Counted from the first letter of the stretch, positions 26,105-34,883 are shown. The stretch is 64,000 nucleotides of DNA from Streptomyces diastaticus subsp. diastaticus (GCF_011170125.1 NZ_BLLN01000005.1:2046001-2110000); one strand, 5' to 3'. Translations and numbers: made by a program. The notes: a model not told the origin generated them from the letters alone.

Positions 26105-26745
26105 GGAAGATCTTCTCCGGGGCGATCGTCTTCCCCAGGTGATCGTTCTCTCCGGACGATCCCGGCCGGGGTCCGCGCCCCCCCCCGATCCCCGGACCAC
26201 TCCCGCCTCCGTCTCACGGGCACTTCCGGAAACCGCCCACCACTCCACCCCTCGCCCGGTCCTCACCCCCCGCACTGGCGTACGGGCTCGCCCGGCCCGA
26301 GGGCATCCCGGCGCCCTTACCCACTCCCCGCACTTCGTCCGCACGGAGGCTGCCAGGACACTCCGGTCCGTCCTCACCCGCGCACGGCACGCGCCCTGCG
26401 CGCCCGGCCCCCACGCTCGCCCGAGGGCGTGTCTTCGAAGTCCCGTGCGGTGCCCGCTGTGGCCGGTGCGTGCTCTCGGCCTGCCGGACGAAGGGCTTGG
26501 CAGCGGAGCCACTCCGGCCTGGCCGGTGCGGCGGGAGGGCGTGCCGGGCGCCGTCGGTGCCGTGCCGGACTGTGAGTACACCCCCGTCCGCCCGCACCGC
26601 TTTCCCCCGCAGGACAGGACGGCCACGCGCGTCGGGCCCTCGGCCCGGCTCACGCGCGGCCGCCCAGCACTACCCTCGGCTCAGCCACCCCCCGCCGGAG
26701 TGCCGGCCCCCCCCCAGGGACCTGTCCGGCACGGGCCGACTCCTC

Positions 26746-27162
26746 TCACCTGCGGCCCAGCCTTCGCGGAGCGGGTGGCGGCCGGTGCGGGCAGCGGGCG
26801 ACGCGGGGCACGTGCGGCATGGCGCAGTACGGCGAGGGGGCCGGTCTCCGCCGCGCGGAGGGCGAGGCGGAGCGTCGGCTCTTCTCCGGAGCTGACCCCC
26901 GGGGAGCGGGCAGGTCCCCGGGCCACATGCCCCCGGCGCCCCCCTCCTCCCGGCCCCCGCCCGCACGGGAGCCGGGCAGGAGGCGGGTGAGGGTGGTGCA
27001 GAGCAGCCGCAGCGGGGCGGTGAACGCCCACCTCCCGGCCCGCAGGACGGTGGCCCTGATCCCACCGCCCGGCGGGCCGGGGGTGGCGGGTGGTGCCGAG
27101 GCCCCGGGCCCGCCGCCCTGGGCGGACGGCCGGCCGGGTGGACCGTGGTGGGTGCGGTTCAT
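26746..27162 (-). other. possible small gene or gene remnant behind the encapsulin
   Basis: An ATG at 27162, 10 bp after the encapsulin stop, opens a 138-codon frame. It starts with a Gly/Pro/Ala-rich disordered stretch (MNRTHHGPPGRPSAQ) and a hydrophobic segment (FTAPLRLLCTTLTRLL). Third-position GC is high for the first 90 codons, but the SD is weak and the distal part looks like non-coding sequence. It could be the decayed 5' end of a cargo gene; no homology is recognised. Confidence 0.3.
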
Positions 27163-27172
27163 CAGCGACCGC

Positions 27173-28579
27173 TCACTGCCAGCGGCCGATCTCGACGTTC
27201 TCCAGGACACCGAGGGCGTCCGGGACGAGGACGGCCGCCGAGTAGTAGGTCGTCACCAGGTAGGAGATGATCGCCTGCTCGCTGATGCCCATGAAGCGGA
27301 CCGAGAGACTGGGCTCGATCTCGTCGGGGATGCCGCTCTGCCGCAGGCCGATGACGCCCTGGTCCTCCTCGCCCGTACGCATGCAGAGGATGGAGCTGGT
27401 GCGGGCCTCGGTGACCGGGATCTTGTTGCACGGGTAGATCGGCACGCCGCGCCAGGCCGGCAGGCGGTTCCCGGCGATCTCCACCGACTCCGGGTAGATC
27501 CCGCGCCTGCTGCACTCCCGGCCGAAGGCGGCGATGGCGCGCGGGTGGGCGAGGAAGAGCTTCGATCCCCGGCGGCGGCTGAGGAGTTCGTCCATGTCGT
27601 CGGGGCCGGGCACGCCGGCGTGCGGCTGGAGCCGCTGGTCGTACTCGCAGTTGTTGAGCAGGCCGAACTCGCGGTTGTTGATCAGCTCGTGCTCCTGGCG
27701 CTCCTTGAGCGCCTCGACGGTCAGCCGGAGCTGGTGCTCCGTCTGGTTCATCGGCTGGTTGTAGAGGTCGGCGACGCGGCTGTGGATGCGCAGGACGGTC
27801 TGGGCGACGCTCAGCTCGTACTCGCGGGGCGAGGCCTCGTAGTCGACGTAGGTGCCGGGGAGGACGGCCTCGCCGACGTGGCCGGCCGAGAGGTCGATGG
27901 GGGCTTCGCCGTACTTGTTGGTCCGCTGTTGCGGCAGGCTGCGAAGCTGCCGCAGGTGGGCGGCGAGCGGCTCGGCACGCTCGGCGACCTGCGCGACCTG
28001 GTCGCCGGGCAGGACGAGGACGGTGCAGTGGGTGGCGGCGCGTGCCGTGTACTCCCAGATGGCCTCCGGGTCGGTGAGGGCCTGCTCGCCGAAGTACGCC
28101 CCGTCGGCGAGGACGCCGAGGACGGAGTCGTCACCGTAAGGGCCCGTGCCGATCTTCTCGACGCGGCCGTGCGCCAGGAGGAAGACGGCGTCGGTACGGC
28201 TGCCGAAGGAGGCGAGCGTCTCCCCAGCCTCGAATTCGCGCTGCTCGCAGCGGGAGGCCAGCTCGGTGAGGACGTCGTGCTCCTCGAAGTCCCGCAGCGC
28301 GGGCAGTTCGCCCAGCTCGGCGGGGATGACCTGGACGCGGTCCCCGGTCTTCACGAAGGTGACCCGGCCGTCACCGACCGAGTAGCTGAGCCTGCGGTTG
28401 ACCCGGTACGTACCGCCCTGCACGTCCACCCAGGGCAGCGTGCGCAGCAGCCAGCGCGAGCTGATCTCCTGCATCTGCGGCACGGATTTGGTGGTGGTGG
28501 CCAGGTTCCGCGCGGCGGAGGTGGCCAGACTCTGCTGGGGTGTGGCCTGCTCCGCGCGGATCTCTTCGCCTACCGACAT
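27173..28579 (-). CDS. family 2B encapsulin shell protein with cyclic-nucleotide-binding-like domain
   Basis: This is a 468-aa protein from an ATG at 28579 with SD GGGAGGA. The N-terminus [20 protein letters not shown] and the [14 protein letters not shown] segment are hallmarks of family 2 (Srp1-like) encapsulins with the HK97 fold. A CNMP-binding-like insertion spans about residues 90-205 ([29 protein letters not shown]). The rest is the HK97 shell part, ending [11 protein letters not shown]. It should assemble into a 60-subunit protein compartment. The known cargo of 2B shells is terpene cyclases and polyprenyl transferases, and a prenyl synthase lies nearby. The nucleotide ligand is unproven. 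Confidence 0.92.
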   Translation of the reverse strand: MSVGEEIRAEQATPQQSLATSAARNLATTTKSVPQMQEISSRWLLRTLPWVDVQGGTYRVNRRLSYSVGDGRVTFVKTGDRVQVIPAELGELPALRDFEEHDVLTELASRCEQREFEAGETLASFGSRTDAVFLLAHGRVEKIGTGPYGDDSVLGVLADGAYFGEQALTDPEAIWEYTARAATHCTVLVLPGDQVAQVAERAEPLAAHLRQLRSLPQQRTNKYGEAPIDLSAGHVGEAVLPGTYVDYEASPREYELSVAQTVLRIHSRVADLYNQPMNQTEHQLRLTVEALKERQEHELINNREFGLLNNCEYDQRLQPHAGVPGPDDMDELLSRRRGSKLFLAHPRAIAAFGRECSRRGIYPESVEIAGNRLPAWRGVPIYPCNKIPVTEARTSSILCMRTGEEDQGVIGLRQSGIPDEIEPSLSVRFMGISEQAIISYLVTTYYSAAVLVPDALGVLENVEIGRWQ

Positions 28580-28732
28580 GAAAATTGTCCTCCCGATCAA
28601 GCACTGAACTCGACGATCAGACTTCCATCACGCAGAGCGGCGGCGCCATTACACAAACGAGTGGGAATGATCGACTCCCCGGCGGGGGAGCTTGCTGTTT
28701 CTTTTCGAACATTCCCCTACAGGAGCCTTAAG

Positions 28733-28761
28733 TTGCATCACATATGCAAGTTTTCTAGGCT
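28733..28761 (+). promoter_or_regulatory. nsrR promoter with NsrR-type palindrome over the -35
   Basis: TTGCAT (28733-28738), 17 bp, TAGGCT (28756-28761) form a promoter whose +1 would be at the nsrR ATG, giving a leaderless mRNA. TTGCAT-N5-ATGCAA (28733-28749) is a palindrome covering the -35, so the regulator can block its own promoter. It also lies 155 bp from the encapsulin start. Confidence 0.7.
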
Positions 28762-28767
28762 GTGGCC

Positions 28768-29229
28768 ATGCGGCTCACGCGCTTCACCGATCTGGCCCTG
28801 CGCGTCCTCATGCGGCTCGCCGTCGAGGACCCGAAGGCCACCGACGACCTCCCCACCACCCGGGAGGTGGCCGCCGGTATGCGCGTTCCGTACACCCACA
28901 CCGCCAAGGCGGTCGCGCGCCTCCAGCGCCTCGGCCTCATCGAGGCGCGCCGGGGCCGAGGCGGCGGGCTCGCCCTCACCGAGGCCGGGCGGTCAGCCTC
29001 CGTCGGCACCCTGGTGCGCGAACTGGAGGGCGTCGGGGACGTCGTGGAGTGCGAGGGCGCGGAGCCGTGCCCCCTGCTCTCCGCCTGCCGCCTGCGCGGA
29101 GCCCTCCGCCAGGCGCAGGAGTCCTTCTTCGCCACCCTCGACCCGTTGACCGTGGGCGGCCTCGCGGCCGCCCCGGCCGGCCCCGTCCTGCTGGACATCG
29201 CCCGGAGCCGGTCACCGGACGACACCTGA
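28768..29229 (+). CDS. nsrR: Rrf2-family nitric-oxide-sensing repressor
   Basis: This is a 153-aa protein. The N-terminal winged helix is RLTRFTDLALRVLMRLA. The three cluster cysteines C95, C101 and C107 (C-x5-C-x5-C) match NsrR, which binds [4Fe-4S] and loses DNA binding on NO. The ATG at 28768 fits a leaderless start; a GTG lies 6 nt upstream. It is followed by a flavohaemoprotein gene, its usual target. Confidence 0.93.
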   Translation: MRLTRFTDLALRVLMRLAVEDPKATDDLPTTREVAAGMRVPYTHTAKAVARLQRLGLIEARRGRGGGLALTEAGRSASVGTLVRELEGVGDVVECEGAEPCPLLSACRLRGALRQAQESFFATLDPLTVGGLAAAPAGPVLLDIARSRSPDDT

Positions 29230-29321
29230 CGCTCCCCCGCGACACCCGCCGCACCGCGCCGGGCGCCCGTAGACCCCTCACCCCGCCCGGCAGGACCGAC
29301 CCTGCCCCGCGCACGGCGTCA

Positions 29322-29344
29322 AATTGGAGTCCCACATGCCAATT
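29322..29344 (+). promoter_or_regulatory. inverted repeat AATTGG-N11-CCAATT upstream of hmp
   Basis: The perfect 6-bp arms with an 11-bp spacer lie 64 bp before the hmp start, in an AT-rich patch. They are a candidate NsrR or promoter site; the sequence differs from the palindrome at nsrR. Confidence 0.4.
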
Positions 29345-29407
29345 AAGACGCCCTCGCCAGTCACCACCAGTCACCTTCTCCACCTCGCTCCACCCGAAGG
29401 AGTCCTC

Positions 29408-30631
29408 ATGCTCACCGAGCGATCGGCCGCCACTGTCCGCGCCACCCTGCCCGCCGTCGGCGCGGCGATCGGCGAGATCACCGGGCAGTTCTACGACCGG
29501 CTCTTCGCCGACCGCCCCGAACTGCTGCGGGACCTGTTCAACCGCGGCAACCAGGCCGCGGGCACCCAGCGGCAGGCTCTCGCCGGGTCCATAGCCGCCT
29601 TCGCCGGCCACCTGCTCGACCAGCCGGACAGCCGCCCCGACGCCATGCTCGCCCGGATCGCCCACAAGCACGCCTCACTCGGCGTCACCCGCGACCAGTA
29701 CGCCCTGGTCCACCGGCACCTCTTCGCCGCCATCGCGGACGTGCTCGGCGAGGCCGCCACCCCGGAGGTCGCCGAGGCCTGGGACGAGGTGTACTGGCTG
29801 ATGGCCAACGCCCTGGCCACGCACGAGGAACGCCTCATGGCCGAGCAGAACGTCCTGGCCGGCGGGACCTGGCGCCCCTGGGAGGTCGTGGCACGCCACG
29901 ACGACACCGCGGAGGTCGCCGTCCTGCGGCTGCGCCCCGCCGACGGCCGCCCGGCCGCCCCCTATCGGGCCGGGCAGTACGTCTCCGTACAGGCCGAGTT
30001 GCCCGACGGCGCGCGGCAGATCCGCCAGTACTCGCTCACCGGCGCCCCCGAGGGCGACGAGCGGACCATCGCCGTCAAGCGTGTGTCCGGCGGGCCGGGC
30101 CCGGAGGGCGAGGTCTCCGGCCACCTGCACGCCCGCACCCGCGTCGGTGACGTCCTGGACCTCTCCGCGCCCTACGGCGACCTGGTCCTCGACCGCACCC
30201 CCGGCGCGGACGGCCGTCCGGCCCCGCTCCTGCTCGCCTCCGCCGGCATCGGCTGCACCCCGGTCGTCGCCATGCTCCGCGAACTGGCCGACAGCGCCTA
30301 CGCGGGCCCTGTCACCGTCGTGCACGGCGACCGCACCCCCGCCACCCACCCGCTGCGCGCCCCGCACACCGAGCTGACCGGCCGCCTCGCCGACGCCGAG
30401 GCCCACTTCTGGTACGAGGAACACACCGCCGGGCCCGGCGCGCTCACCGGCCGCGTCGACCTCAAGGCCGTCCCGGTGGCCCCCGGCACCCGCGCCTACC
30501 TCTGCGGCCCGCTGCCGTTCATGCGGTCGGTCCGCGAGCAGCTCCTGGAGCAGGGAGTGCGCCCCGCCGACATCCACTACGAGGTCTTCGGGCCGGACCT
30601 GTGGCTGGCCTCGGCCCAGCCGGCCGCCTGA
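29408..30631 (+). CDS. hmp: flavohaemoprotein, nitric oxide dioxygenase
   Basis: This is a 407-aa protein from the ATG at 29408 with SD GAAGGAG. Residues 1-140 form a globin domain with the proximal His in AHKHASLGV. Next is an FAD-binding domain (YRAGQYVSVQ, RQYSLTG) and an NAD-binding domain (ASAGIGCTPVVAML, YLCGPLPFM). It oxidises NO to nitrate with NADH. It is downstream of nsrR, which should repress it until NO is present. Confidence 0.95.
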   Translation: MLTERSAATVRATLPAVGAAIGEITGQFYDRLFADRPELLRDLFNRGNQAAGTQRQALAGSIAAFAGHLLDQPDSRPDAMLARIAHKHASLGVTRDQYALVHRHLFAAIADVLGEAATPEVAEAWDEVYWLMANALATHEERLMAEQNVLAGGTWRPWEVVARHDDTAEVAVLRLRPADGRPAAPYRAGQYVSVQAELPDGARQIRQYSLTGAPEGDERTIAVKRVSGGPGPEGEVSGHLHARTRVGDVLDLSAPYGDLVLDRTPGADGRPAPLLLASAGIGCTPVVAMLRELADSAYAGPVTVVHGDRTPATHPLRAPHTELTGRLADAEAHFWYEEHTAGPGALTGRVDLKAVPVAPGTRAYLCGPLPFMRSVREQLLEQGVRPADIHYEVFGPDLWLASAQPAA

Positions 30632-30699
30632 ACCCCCTTCCCCGCCACCGGACACGCCGGGCGAACCACCGGGAACCACCCGTGCGCGCGGGCCGTTGA

Positions 30700-30722
30700 G
30701 CCGGACGGAAGCCGCGTCCGGC
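30700..30722 (+). terminator. 8-bp hairpin downstream of hmp
   Basis: GCCGGACG (30700-30707) pairs with CGTCCGGC (30715-30722), loop of 7 nt. Confidence 0.5.
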
Positions 30723-30804
30723 CCTCAGGCCGGGCGGCGGCCCCGCGCCTCGCCGGCACCGGGGCCCCGGGCTCGGGGCGCCCAGGACAGAAGGAGTACG
30801 GACC

Positions 30805-31035
30805 ATGGCTGGATTCCTCGACCGCGCCAAGGAGCAGGCCCAGCGCGGCCTCGCCCAGGGCAAGCAGAAGCTCGACGAGGTGCAGGTGCAGCGGGCCGGC
30901 GCCGACCTGCTGAGGAAGCTGGGCTCCGCGTACTACGCCGAGCAGCGGCGGGGCGGCGACCCGCGCGCCACCCAGGACGCCCTGCGCGCCCTGGAGCAGC
31001 ACATCGCCACCCACGGGGAGCAGGGCCTGCGCTGA
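30805..31035 (+). CDS. small conserved actinobacterial protein of unknown function
   Basis: This is a 76-aa helical protein with SD GAAGGAG. The N-terminal half is Lys/Gln/Glu-rich (FLDRAKEQAQRGLAQGKQKL), followed by LLRKLGSAYYAEQRRG. No cysteines or membrane helix are present. The frame, SD and downstream hairpin support a real gene. Function unknown. Confidence 0.8.
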   Translation: MAGFLDRAKEQAQRGLAQGKQKLDEVQVQRAGADLLRKLGSAYYAEQRRGGDPRATQDALRALEQHIATHGEQGLR

Positions 31036-31040
31036 CGAAG

Positions 31041-31066
31041 GGGCGGGGCGGGGCGCCGCCCCGCCC
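31041..31066 (+). terminator. GC hairpin after the small gene
   Basis: GGGCGGGGC (31041-31049) pairs with GCCCCGCCC (31058-31066). Confidence 0.7.
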
Positions 31067-31149
31067 GCGTGCCTTCAAGGGGACCGGCCGCCCGGCCGTC
31101 CGGCTGGCCGGATCGCGTCGTACACCCGTCCCGCGGACCTTTCGCGGTC

Positions 31150-31176
31150 TTGACGGGCCGTGATTGCGGGTACAAA
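31150..31176 (+). promoter_or_regulatory. possible promoter of the amidase gene
   Basis: TTGACG at 31150-31155 and TACAAA at 31171-31176, spacer 15 bp, about 60 bp before the amidase start. The short spacer makes the call tentative. A GGGTAC at 31168-31173 overlaps it. Confidence 0.35.
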
Positions 31177-31237
31177 GCGATCCACACGAGGTGCCCGCGC
31201 ACCGGCCGGGCGCCGCTTCGCACCCGAAGGAGGCGGC

Positions 31238-31831
31238 ATGGCCCCACCCATGTCAGCGGACAGATTCCTCAAGGCCCTCAAGGACGAGGGGGTCACCGTC
31301 GTCGAGGTGGGCAGCTGGCGCAGCCACAACCGCAACAGCAAGGGCGCCTGGGGACCGGTGAACGGCGTGATGATCCATCACACCGTCACCTCCGGCAGCG
31401 ACCGCACGGTCGAGATCTGCCGGAAGGGCCACGCCTCGCTCCCCGGCCCCCTCTGCCACGGCGTCATCACCAAGGACGGCCGCGTCCACCTGGTCGGCTA
31501 CGGCCGTGCCAACCACGCCGGGCTGGGCGACGACGACGTCCTGGCGGCGGTCATCGCCGAACGCGCCGGCTACCCCCCGGTCAACGAGGCCAACACCGAC
31601 GGGAACGCCCGCTTCTACGGCTTCGAGTGCGAGAACCTGGGCGACGGAAAGGACCCGTGGCCCAGCGCCCAGCTCGACGCGATCGAGCGGGTCTCGGCCG
31701 CCGTCTGCCGGGTGCACGGCTGGAACGAGCGGTCCGTCATCGGCCACCTGGAGTGGCAGCCGGGCAAGGTGGACCCGCGCGGTTTCACCATGGCCTCGAT
31801 GCGCGAACGCATCCGGGGCCGCCTCAAGTGA
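31238..31831 (+). CDS. peptidoglycan-recognition-type N-acetylmuramoyl-L-alanine amidase
   Basis: This is a 197-aa protein; the ATG at 31238 has SD GAAGGAGG. It is an Amidase_2/PGRP fold: zinc ligand region VMIHHTVTSG, then HGVITKDGRVHLVGYGRANH and GHLEWQPGKVDP. These enzymes cut the amide between MurNAc and the stem peptide. No signal peptide is present, so export or phage-like lysis would need help. It is a single gene ahead of the PLP enzyme. Confidence 0.88.
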   Translation: MAPPMSADRFLKALKDEGVTVVEVGSWRSHNRNSKGAWGPVNGVMIHHTVTSGSDRTVEICRKGHASLPGPLCHGVITKDGRVHLVGYGRANHAGLGDDDVLAAVIAERAGYPPVNEANTDGNARFYGFECENLGDGKDPWPSAQLDAIERVSAAVCRVHGWNERSVIGHLEWQPGKVDPRGFTMASMRERIRGRLK

Positions 31832-31862
31832 GGCCCGTACCGGCGGGGCCGACAATGGAGGG

Positions 31863-32843
31863 GTGAGCATCCGCCGAGATCCCGTACCGCCGTCCCCCGG
31901 GGCGTCCGAGCCCCGTGCCCGCGACGGGCGCCCGGGGCACGAGCCGGCGCGGCCCCTGCTCCCCTCTCCGGTGCGGGAACTGCGCGAACCGGCCTTCGAG
32001 CGGTACGGGGTCCGGCTGCTGCTGAAGCGGGACGACCTCATCCATCCGGACATCCCGGGGAACAAGTGGCGCAAACTCGCGCCCGTCCTCGACACGGCCG
32101 ACGGCCGGACGGTGGTGACGTTCGGCGGGGCGTGGTCCAACCACCTGCGGGCGACGGCGGCGGCCGGACGGCTCCTCGGCTTCCCCACCATCGGCGTCGT
32201 CCGGGGGGAGGAACTGGCCGGCCGTCCGCTCAACGCCTCCCTCGCGCGCTGCCGCGCCGACGGCATGAGGCTGGCCTTCGTCAGCCGCGCCCGGTACCGG
32301 CGGAAGGACGACCCGGCGGTCCGGGACGAACTGGTGGCCGAGGCCGCCGGGGCGGGACAGGCGGTGCGCGTGGTGCCCGAGGGCGGTTCGGACGCCGCCG
32401 CGGTCCGGGCGTGCGCCGTGCTCGGCGGGGAACTGGCCGCGCTGCGGGAGGACGCGCCGGTGGCGGGGGTCGCCTGCGGCACCGGCGGCACCCTGGCCGG
32501 GCTGGCGGCGGGGCTCGCGCCCGAGCAGCGGGCGGTGGGCGTGGCCGTGCTGAAGGGCGGCTTCCTCGGGGCCGAGGTGGCGGCGCACCAGCGGGCGGCG
32601 TTCGGCGGGCAGCGTGGCCGGTGGAGCGTCGAGGACGGCTTCCACCACGGCGGTTACGCCCGCAGCAGCCCGGAGCTGGAGCGCTTCGCCACCGCGTTCG
32701 AGCAGCGCCACGGCCTGCCCGTGGAACGCGCCTACGTCGCCAAGCTGCTGCACGGCCTGGCCGCGCTGGCGGCGGACGGCCGCTTCCGCCGGGGCACGGC
32801 GGTGGCCGCGGTGGTCACCGGGCCGCCCTTCCCGCGGGCGTAG
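31863..32843 (+). CDS. PLP-dependent D-cysteine desulfhydrase / ACC deaminase-like enzyme
   Basis: This is a 326-aa protein from a GTG at 31863. GGAGG is too close for a good SD, and GACAAT (31851-31856) could be a -10 for a leaderless start. The PLP Lys lies in IPGNKWRKL, followed by TFGGAWSNHLRATAAAG and a glycine-rich CGTGGTLAGLAAG phosphate site. That is the fold-type II layout of ACC deaminase/D-cysteine desulfhydrase. The substrate cannot be decided from sequence. Confidence 0.88.
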   Translation: MSIRRDPVPPSPGASEPRARDGRPGHEPARPLLPSPVRELREPAFERYGVRLLLKRDDLIHPDIPGNKWRKLAPVLDTADGRTVVTFGGAWSNHLRATAAAGRLLGFPTIGVVRGEELAGRPLNASLARCRADGMRLAFVSRARYRRKDDPAVRDELVAEAAGAGQAVRVVPEGGSDAAAVRACAVLGGELAALREDAPVAGVACGTGGTLAGLAAGLAPEQRAVGVAVLKGGFLGAEVAAHQRAAFGGQRGRWSVEDGFHHGGYARSSPELERFATAFEQRHGLPVERAYVAKLLHGLAALAADGRFRRGTAVAAVVTGPPFPRA

Positions 32844-32855
32844 CGCGGCCGCGGC

Positions 32856-34451
32856 TCACTCGTCCTCCCGGTAGGCCGCCGCCTCCTCCAGATCGAGGCG
32901 GCGCAGCAGGTCGCGGAGCATCTCGTCGTCGATGTGGCGCTGGTCGCGCAGGGCGACGAAGACCTCCCGTTCGGAGGCGATCACGGTGCGGGCCAGCCGC
33001 CGGTAGGTGTCGTCGACGCTCTCGCCCGTCTCCGGATTGACCGTGCCGAGGCGTTCCCAGACGGCGTTGCGGCGGCGCTCCAGCACGGCCCGCAGCCGGT
33101 CGGCGAGCGGCTCCGGCAGGGCGTTGCGCGGGTCGGTGAGCAGAGCGTCGAGCCGGTGTTCGGCCGCCTCGGACGCCGCGTTCTGCGCCTGCGCCTCCAG
33201 CAGCGTCTCGGCGCGCGCGTCGCGGCCGGGCAGGCGCAGCAGCCGGATGAGGGCGGGCAGGGTCAGGCCCTGCACGACCAGGGTGCCGATGACGGTGGTG
33301 AAGGTCAGGAAGAGGATCAGGTTCCGGTACGGGAACGAGCCGCCCTCGTGGACGCCGTGCGGGATGGAGAAGGCGACGGCGAGCGAGACGACGCCGCGCA
33401 TCCCGGCCCAGGCGACGACGAAGGGACCCTTCCAGGTGGGGTCGGGCTCGCGGGCGCGGACGCGGCGGGACAGCAGCCGGGGCAGGTGGACGGCCGGGTA
33501 GGTCCAGACGAACCGGGTGGCGACGACCAGCAGGAAGACGGCGAGGGCGTACCAGAGGACCTGGCCCGCGTGGTATTCGCCCAGCCCTCCGACGACGAGT
33601 GGCAGTTGGAGTCCGATCAGGGCGAAGACGGCGGACTCCAGGACGAAGGCGACCATCTTCCAGACGGCGTCCTCCTGGAGCCGGGTGGCGAAGTCGACCT
33701 GCCAGGAGTGGTGGCCGAGGTAGAGGGCGACGACCACCACGGCGAGCACCCCGGAGGCATGGGCGTACTCGGCGAGGGCGTAGGCGGCGAACGGGATGAG
33801 CAGCGAGAGGGTGTTCTGGAGCAGGGGCTCGCGCAGGTGGGTGCGGAGCCAGTGGAGCGGCACCATGAGGACCAGGCCGACCGCGACGCCGCCGAGCGAG
33901 GCGACCAGGAACTCCGCCCCGGCGTGCAGCGGCCCGGCGGACTCGCCGACGGCCGCGGCGACCGCGACCCGGTAGGCGGTGATGGCGGTGGCGTCGTTCA
34001 CCAGGGACTCGCCCTGCAGGATCGTGGTGATCCGGGAGGGCAGCCCGACCCGCCGGGCCACGGCGGTGGCGGCGACCGCGTCCGGCGGCGCCACGACCGC
34101 GCCGAGGACCAGGGCGGCGGTGAGCGGCAGGTCGGGCACGACCAGGTGGACGGCCCAGCCGACGGCGAGGGTCGCGAAGAGCGTGTAGCCGACCGAGAGC
34201 AGGGCGACGGACCGGACCTGGGCGCGCAGGTCCAGGTAGGAGCTGTCCATGGCGGCCGTGTAGAGCAGCGGCGGCAGCACCATGGGCAGCACGATCTCCG
34301 GGTCGAGCGTGTAGTGCGGGACGCCGGGCACGTACGACACGAGCAGCCCCGCGGTGACCAGGAGCAGCGGGGCGGGAACGGGCGTACGCCGGGCCGCCCC
34401 GGCGACGGCGGTGCTGCCCGCGACCAGGAGCAGCAGCGGCAGTACGTCCAT
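32856..34451 (-). CDS. Na+/H+ antiporter (CPA1 family)
   Basis: This is a 531-aa protein; the ATG at 34451 begins MDVLPLLLLVAGS. About 12 membrane helices are seen. The ion-site motifs are VAPPDAVAATAVARR and GESLVNDATA, typical of the bacterial CPA1 form. The C-terminal 120 residues are cytosolic and charged. It exchanges Na+ for H+ for pH and salt tolerance. It is divergent from a UBP-type zinc-finger gene, a domain sometimes fused to such antiporters. It is convergent with the PLP enzyme, 12 bp away. Confidence 0.93.
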   Translation of the reverse strand: MDVLPLLLLVAGSTAVAGAARRTPVPAPLLLVTAGLLVSYVPGVPHYTLDPEIVLPMVLPPLLYTAAMDSSYLDLRAQVRSVALLSVGYTLFATLAVGWAVHLVVPDLPLTAALVLGAVVAPPDAVAATAVARRVGLPSRITTILQGESLVNDATAITAYRVAVAAAVGESAGPLHAGAEFLVASLGGVAVGLVLMVPLHWLRTHLREPLLQNTLSLLIPFAAYALAEYAHASGVLAVVVVALYLGHHSWQVDFATRLQEDAVWKMVAFVLESAVFALIGLQLPLVVGGLGEYHAGQVLWYALAVFLLVVATRFVWTYPAVHLPRLLSRRVRAREPDPTWKGPFVVAWAGMRGVVSLAVAFSIPHGVHEGGSFPYRNLILFLTFTTVIGTLVVQGLTLPALIRLLRLPGRDARAETLLEAQAQNAASEAAEHRLDALLTDPRNALPEPLADRLRAVLERRRNAVWERLGTVNPETGESVDDTYRRLARTVIASEREVFVALRDQRHIDDEMLRDLLRRLDLEEAAAYREDE

Positions 34452-34530
34452 GGCGGGTGGTCCCGTCCTTCCCCTTCGGTGGGCGGCACACCATGACAGA
34501 AGGCACAGGAGCCGCGTTAACCTGCCCATC

Positions 34531-34791
34531 ATGAACAAATGCGCCCATGTCGCCGAGCTGCCGCACCCCGAGCCCGCCCCGTCGGCGGACACCTGCGAGG
34601 AGTGCCTGGAGGCCGGGACGCACCCGGTCCAGTTGCGGAAGTGCCTGCACTGCGGCCACGTGGCGTGCTGCGACTCCTCCCCGCACCGGCACGCGACGGC
34701 CCACTTCGAGCGGAGCGGCCACCCGGTGATGCGCAGCGCGGAGCCGGGCGAGTCGTGGCGCTGGTGCTACGCGGACGGTTCGATCGTCTGA
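34531..34791 (+). CDS. UBP-type zinc-finger protein
   Basis: This is an 86-aa protein with Cys/His pairs CAH, CEECLE, CLHCGHVACC and HRHATAH-F, the zinc-binding pattern of a ZnF-UBP domain. These stand-alone bacterial versions often sit beside or are fused to CPA1 antiporters, as here (79 bp apart, divergent). A role in regulating the antiporter is inferred from context. Confidence 0.88.
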   Translation: MNKCAHVAELPHPEPAPSADTCEECLEAGTHPVQLRKCLHCGHVACCDSSPHRHATAHFERSGHPVMRSAEPGESWRWCYADGSIV

Positions 34792-34802
34792 GCGCTGGGT
34801 AC
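34777..34802 (+). promoter_or_regulatory. candidate SigB/SigH-type promoter
   Basis: GGTT (34777-34780), 16 bp, GGGTAC (34797-34802) fits the GNNT-N14-16-GGGTAY pattern read by Streptomyces SigB-like factors. It lies at the end of the zinc-finger gene and points to the anti-sigma/sigma operon, so it could be autoregulatory. Confidence 0.5.
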
Positions 34803-34870
34803 GTCAACCCGGCGCCCGGACTTTCCAATTGAGCTCCGCAGACCCCTAGCCACCCTGCGTATAAGTATGC

Positions 34871-34883
34871 TTACTATGAGTAA
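34871..34883 (+). promoter_or_regulatory. candidate BldD box upstream of the sigma operon
   Basis: TTACTATGAGTAA matches the BldD consensus TNACNC(A/T)GNGTNA in every fixed position but one. It is part of a perfect CTTAC-N5-GTAAG palindrome (34870-34884). BldD is known to repress sigH in S. coelicolor. Confidence 0.6.

Larger units (their letters stand above)
25538..27172. other. 1.6-kb gap between encapsulin and prenyl synthase genes
   Basis: No intact gene is supported. All frames are long but biased to Gly/Arg/Pro/Ser. It contains the 8-bp tandem array at 26001-26104, a poly-C run at 26708-26716 and a possible gene remnant on the minus strand at 26746-27162. It may be the remains of a lost gene of the encapsulin cluster. 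Confidence 0.6.

Noticed and set aside
25538..26653. In-frame N-terminal extension of the prenyl synthase as a cargo-loading region
   Set aside because: The frame is open but the translation is Gly/Arg/Cys/Trp-rich and includes the 8-bp repeat array; a good SD precedes the ATG at 25537.
34452..34592. Upstream start for the Na+/H+ antiporter
   Set aside because: It would overlap the divergent zinc-finger gene and add a Cys/Ser-rich stretch before the first membrane helix.
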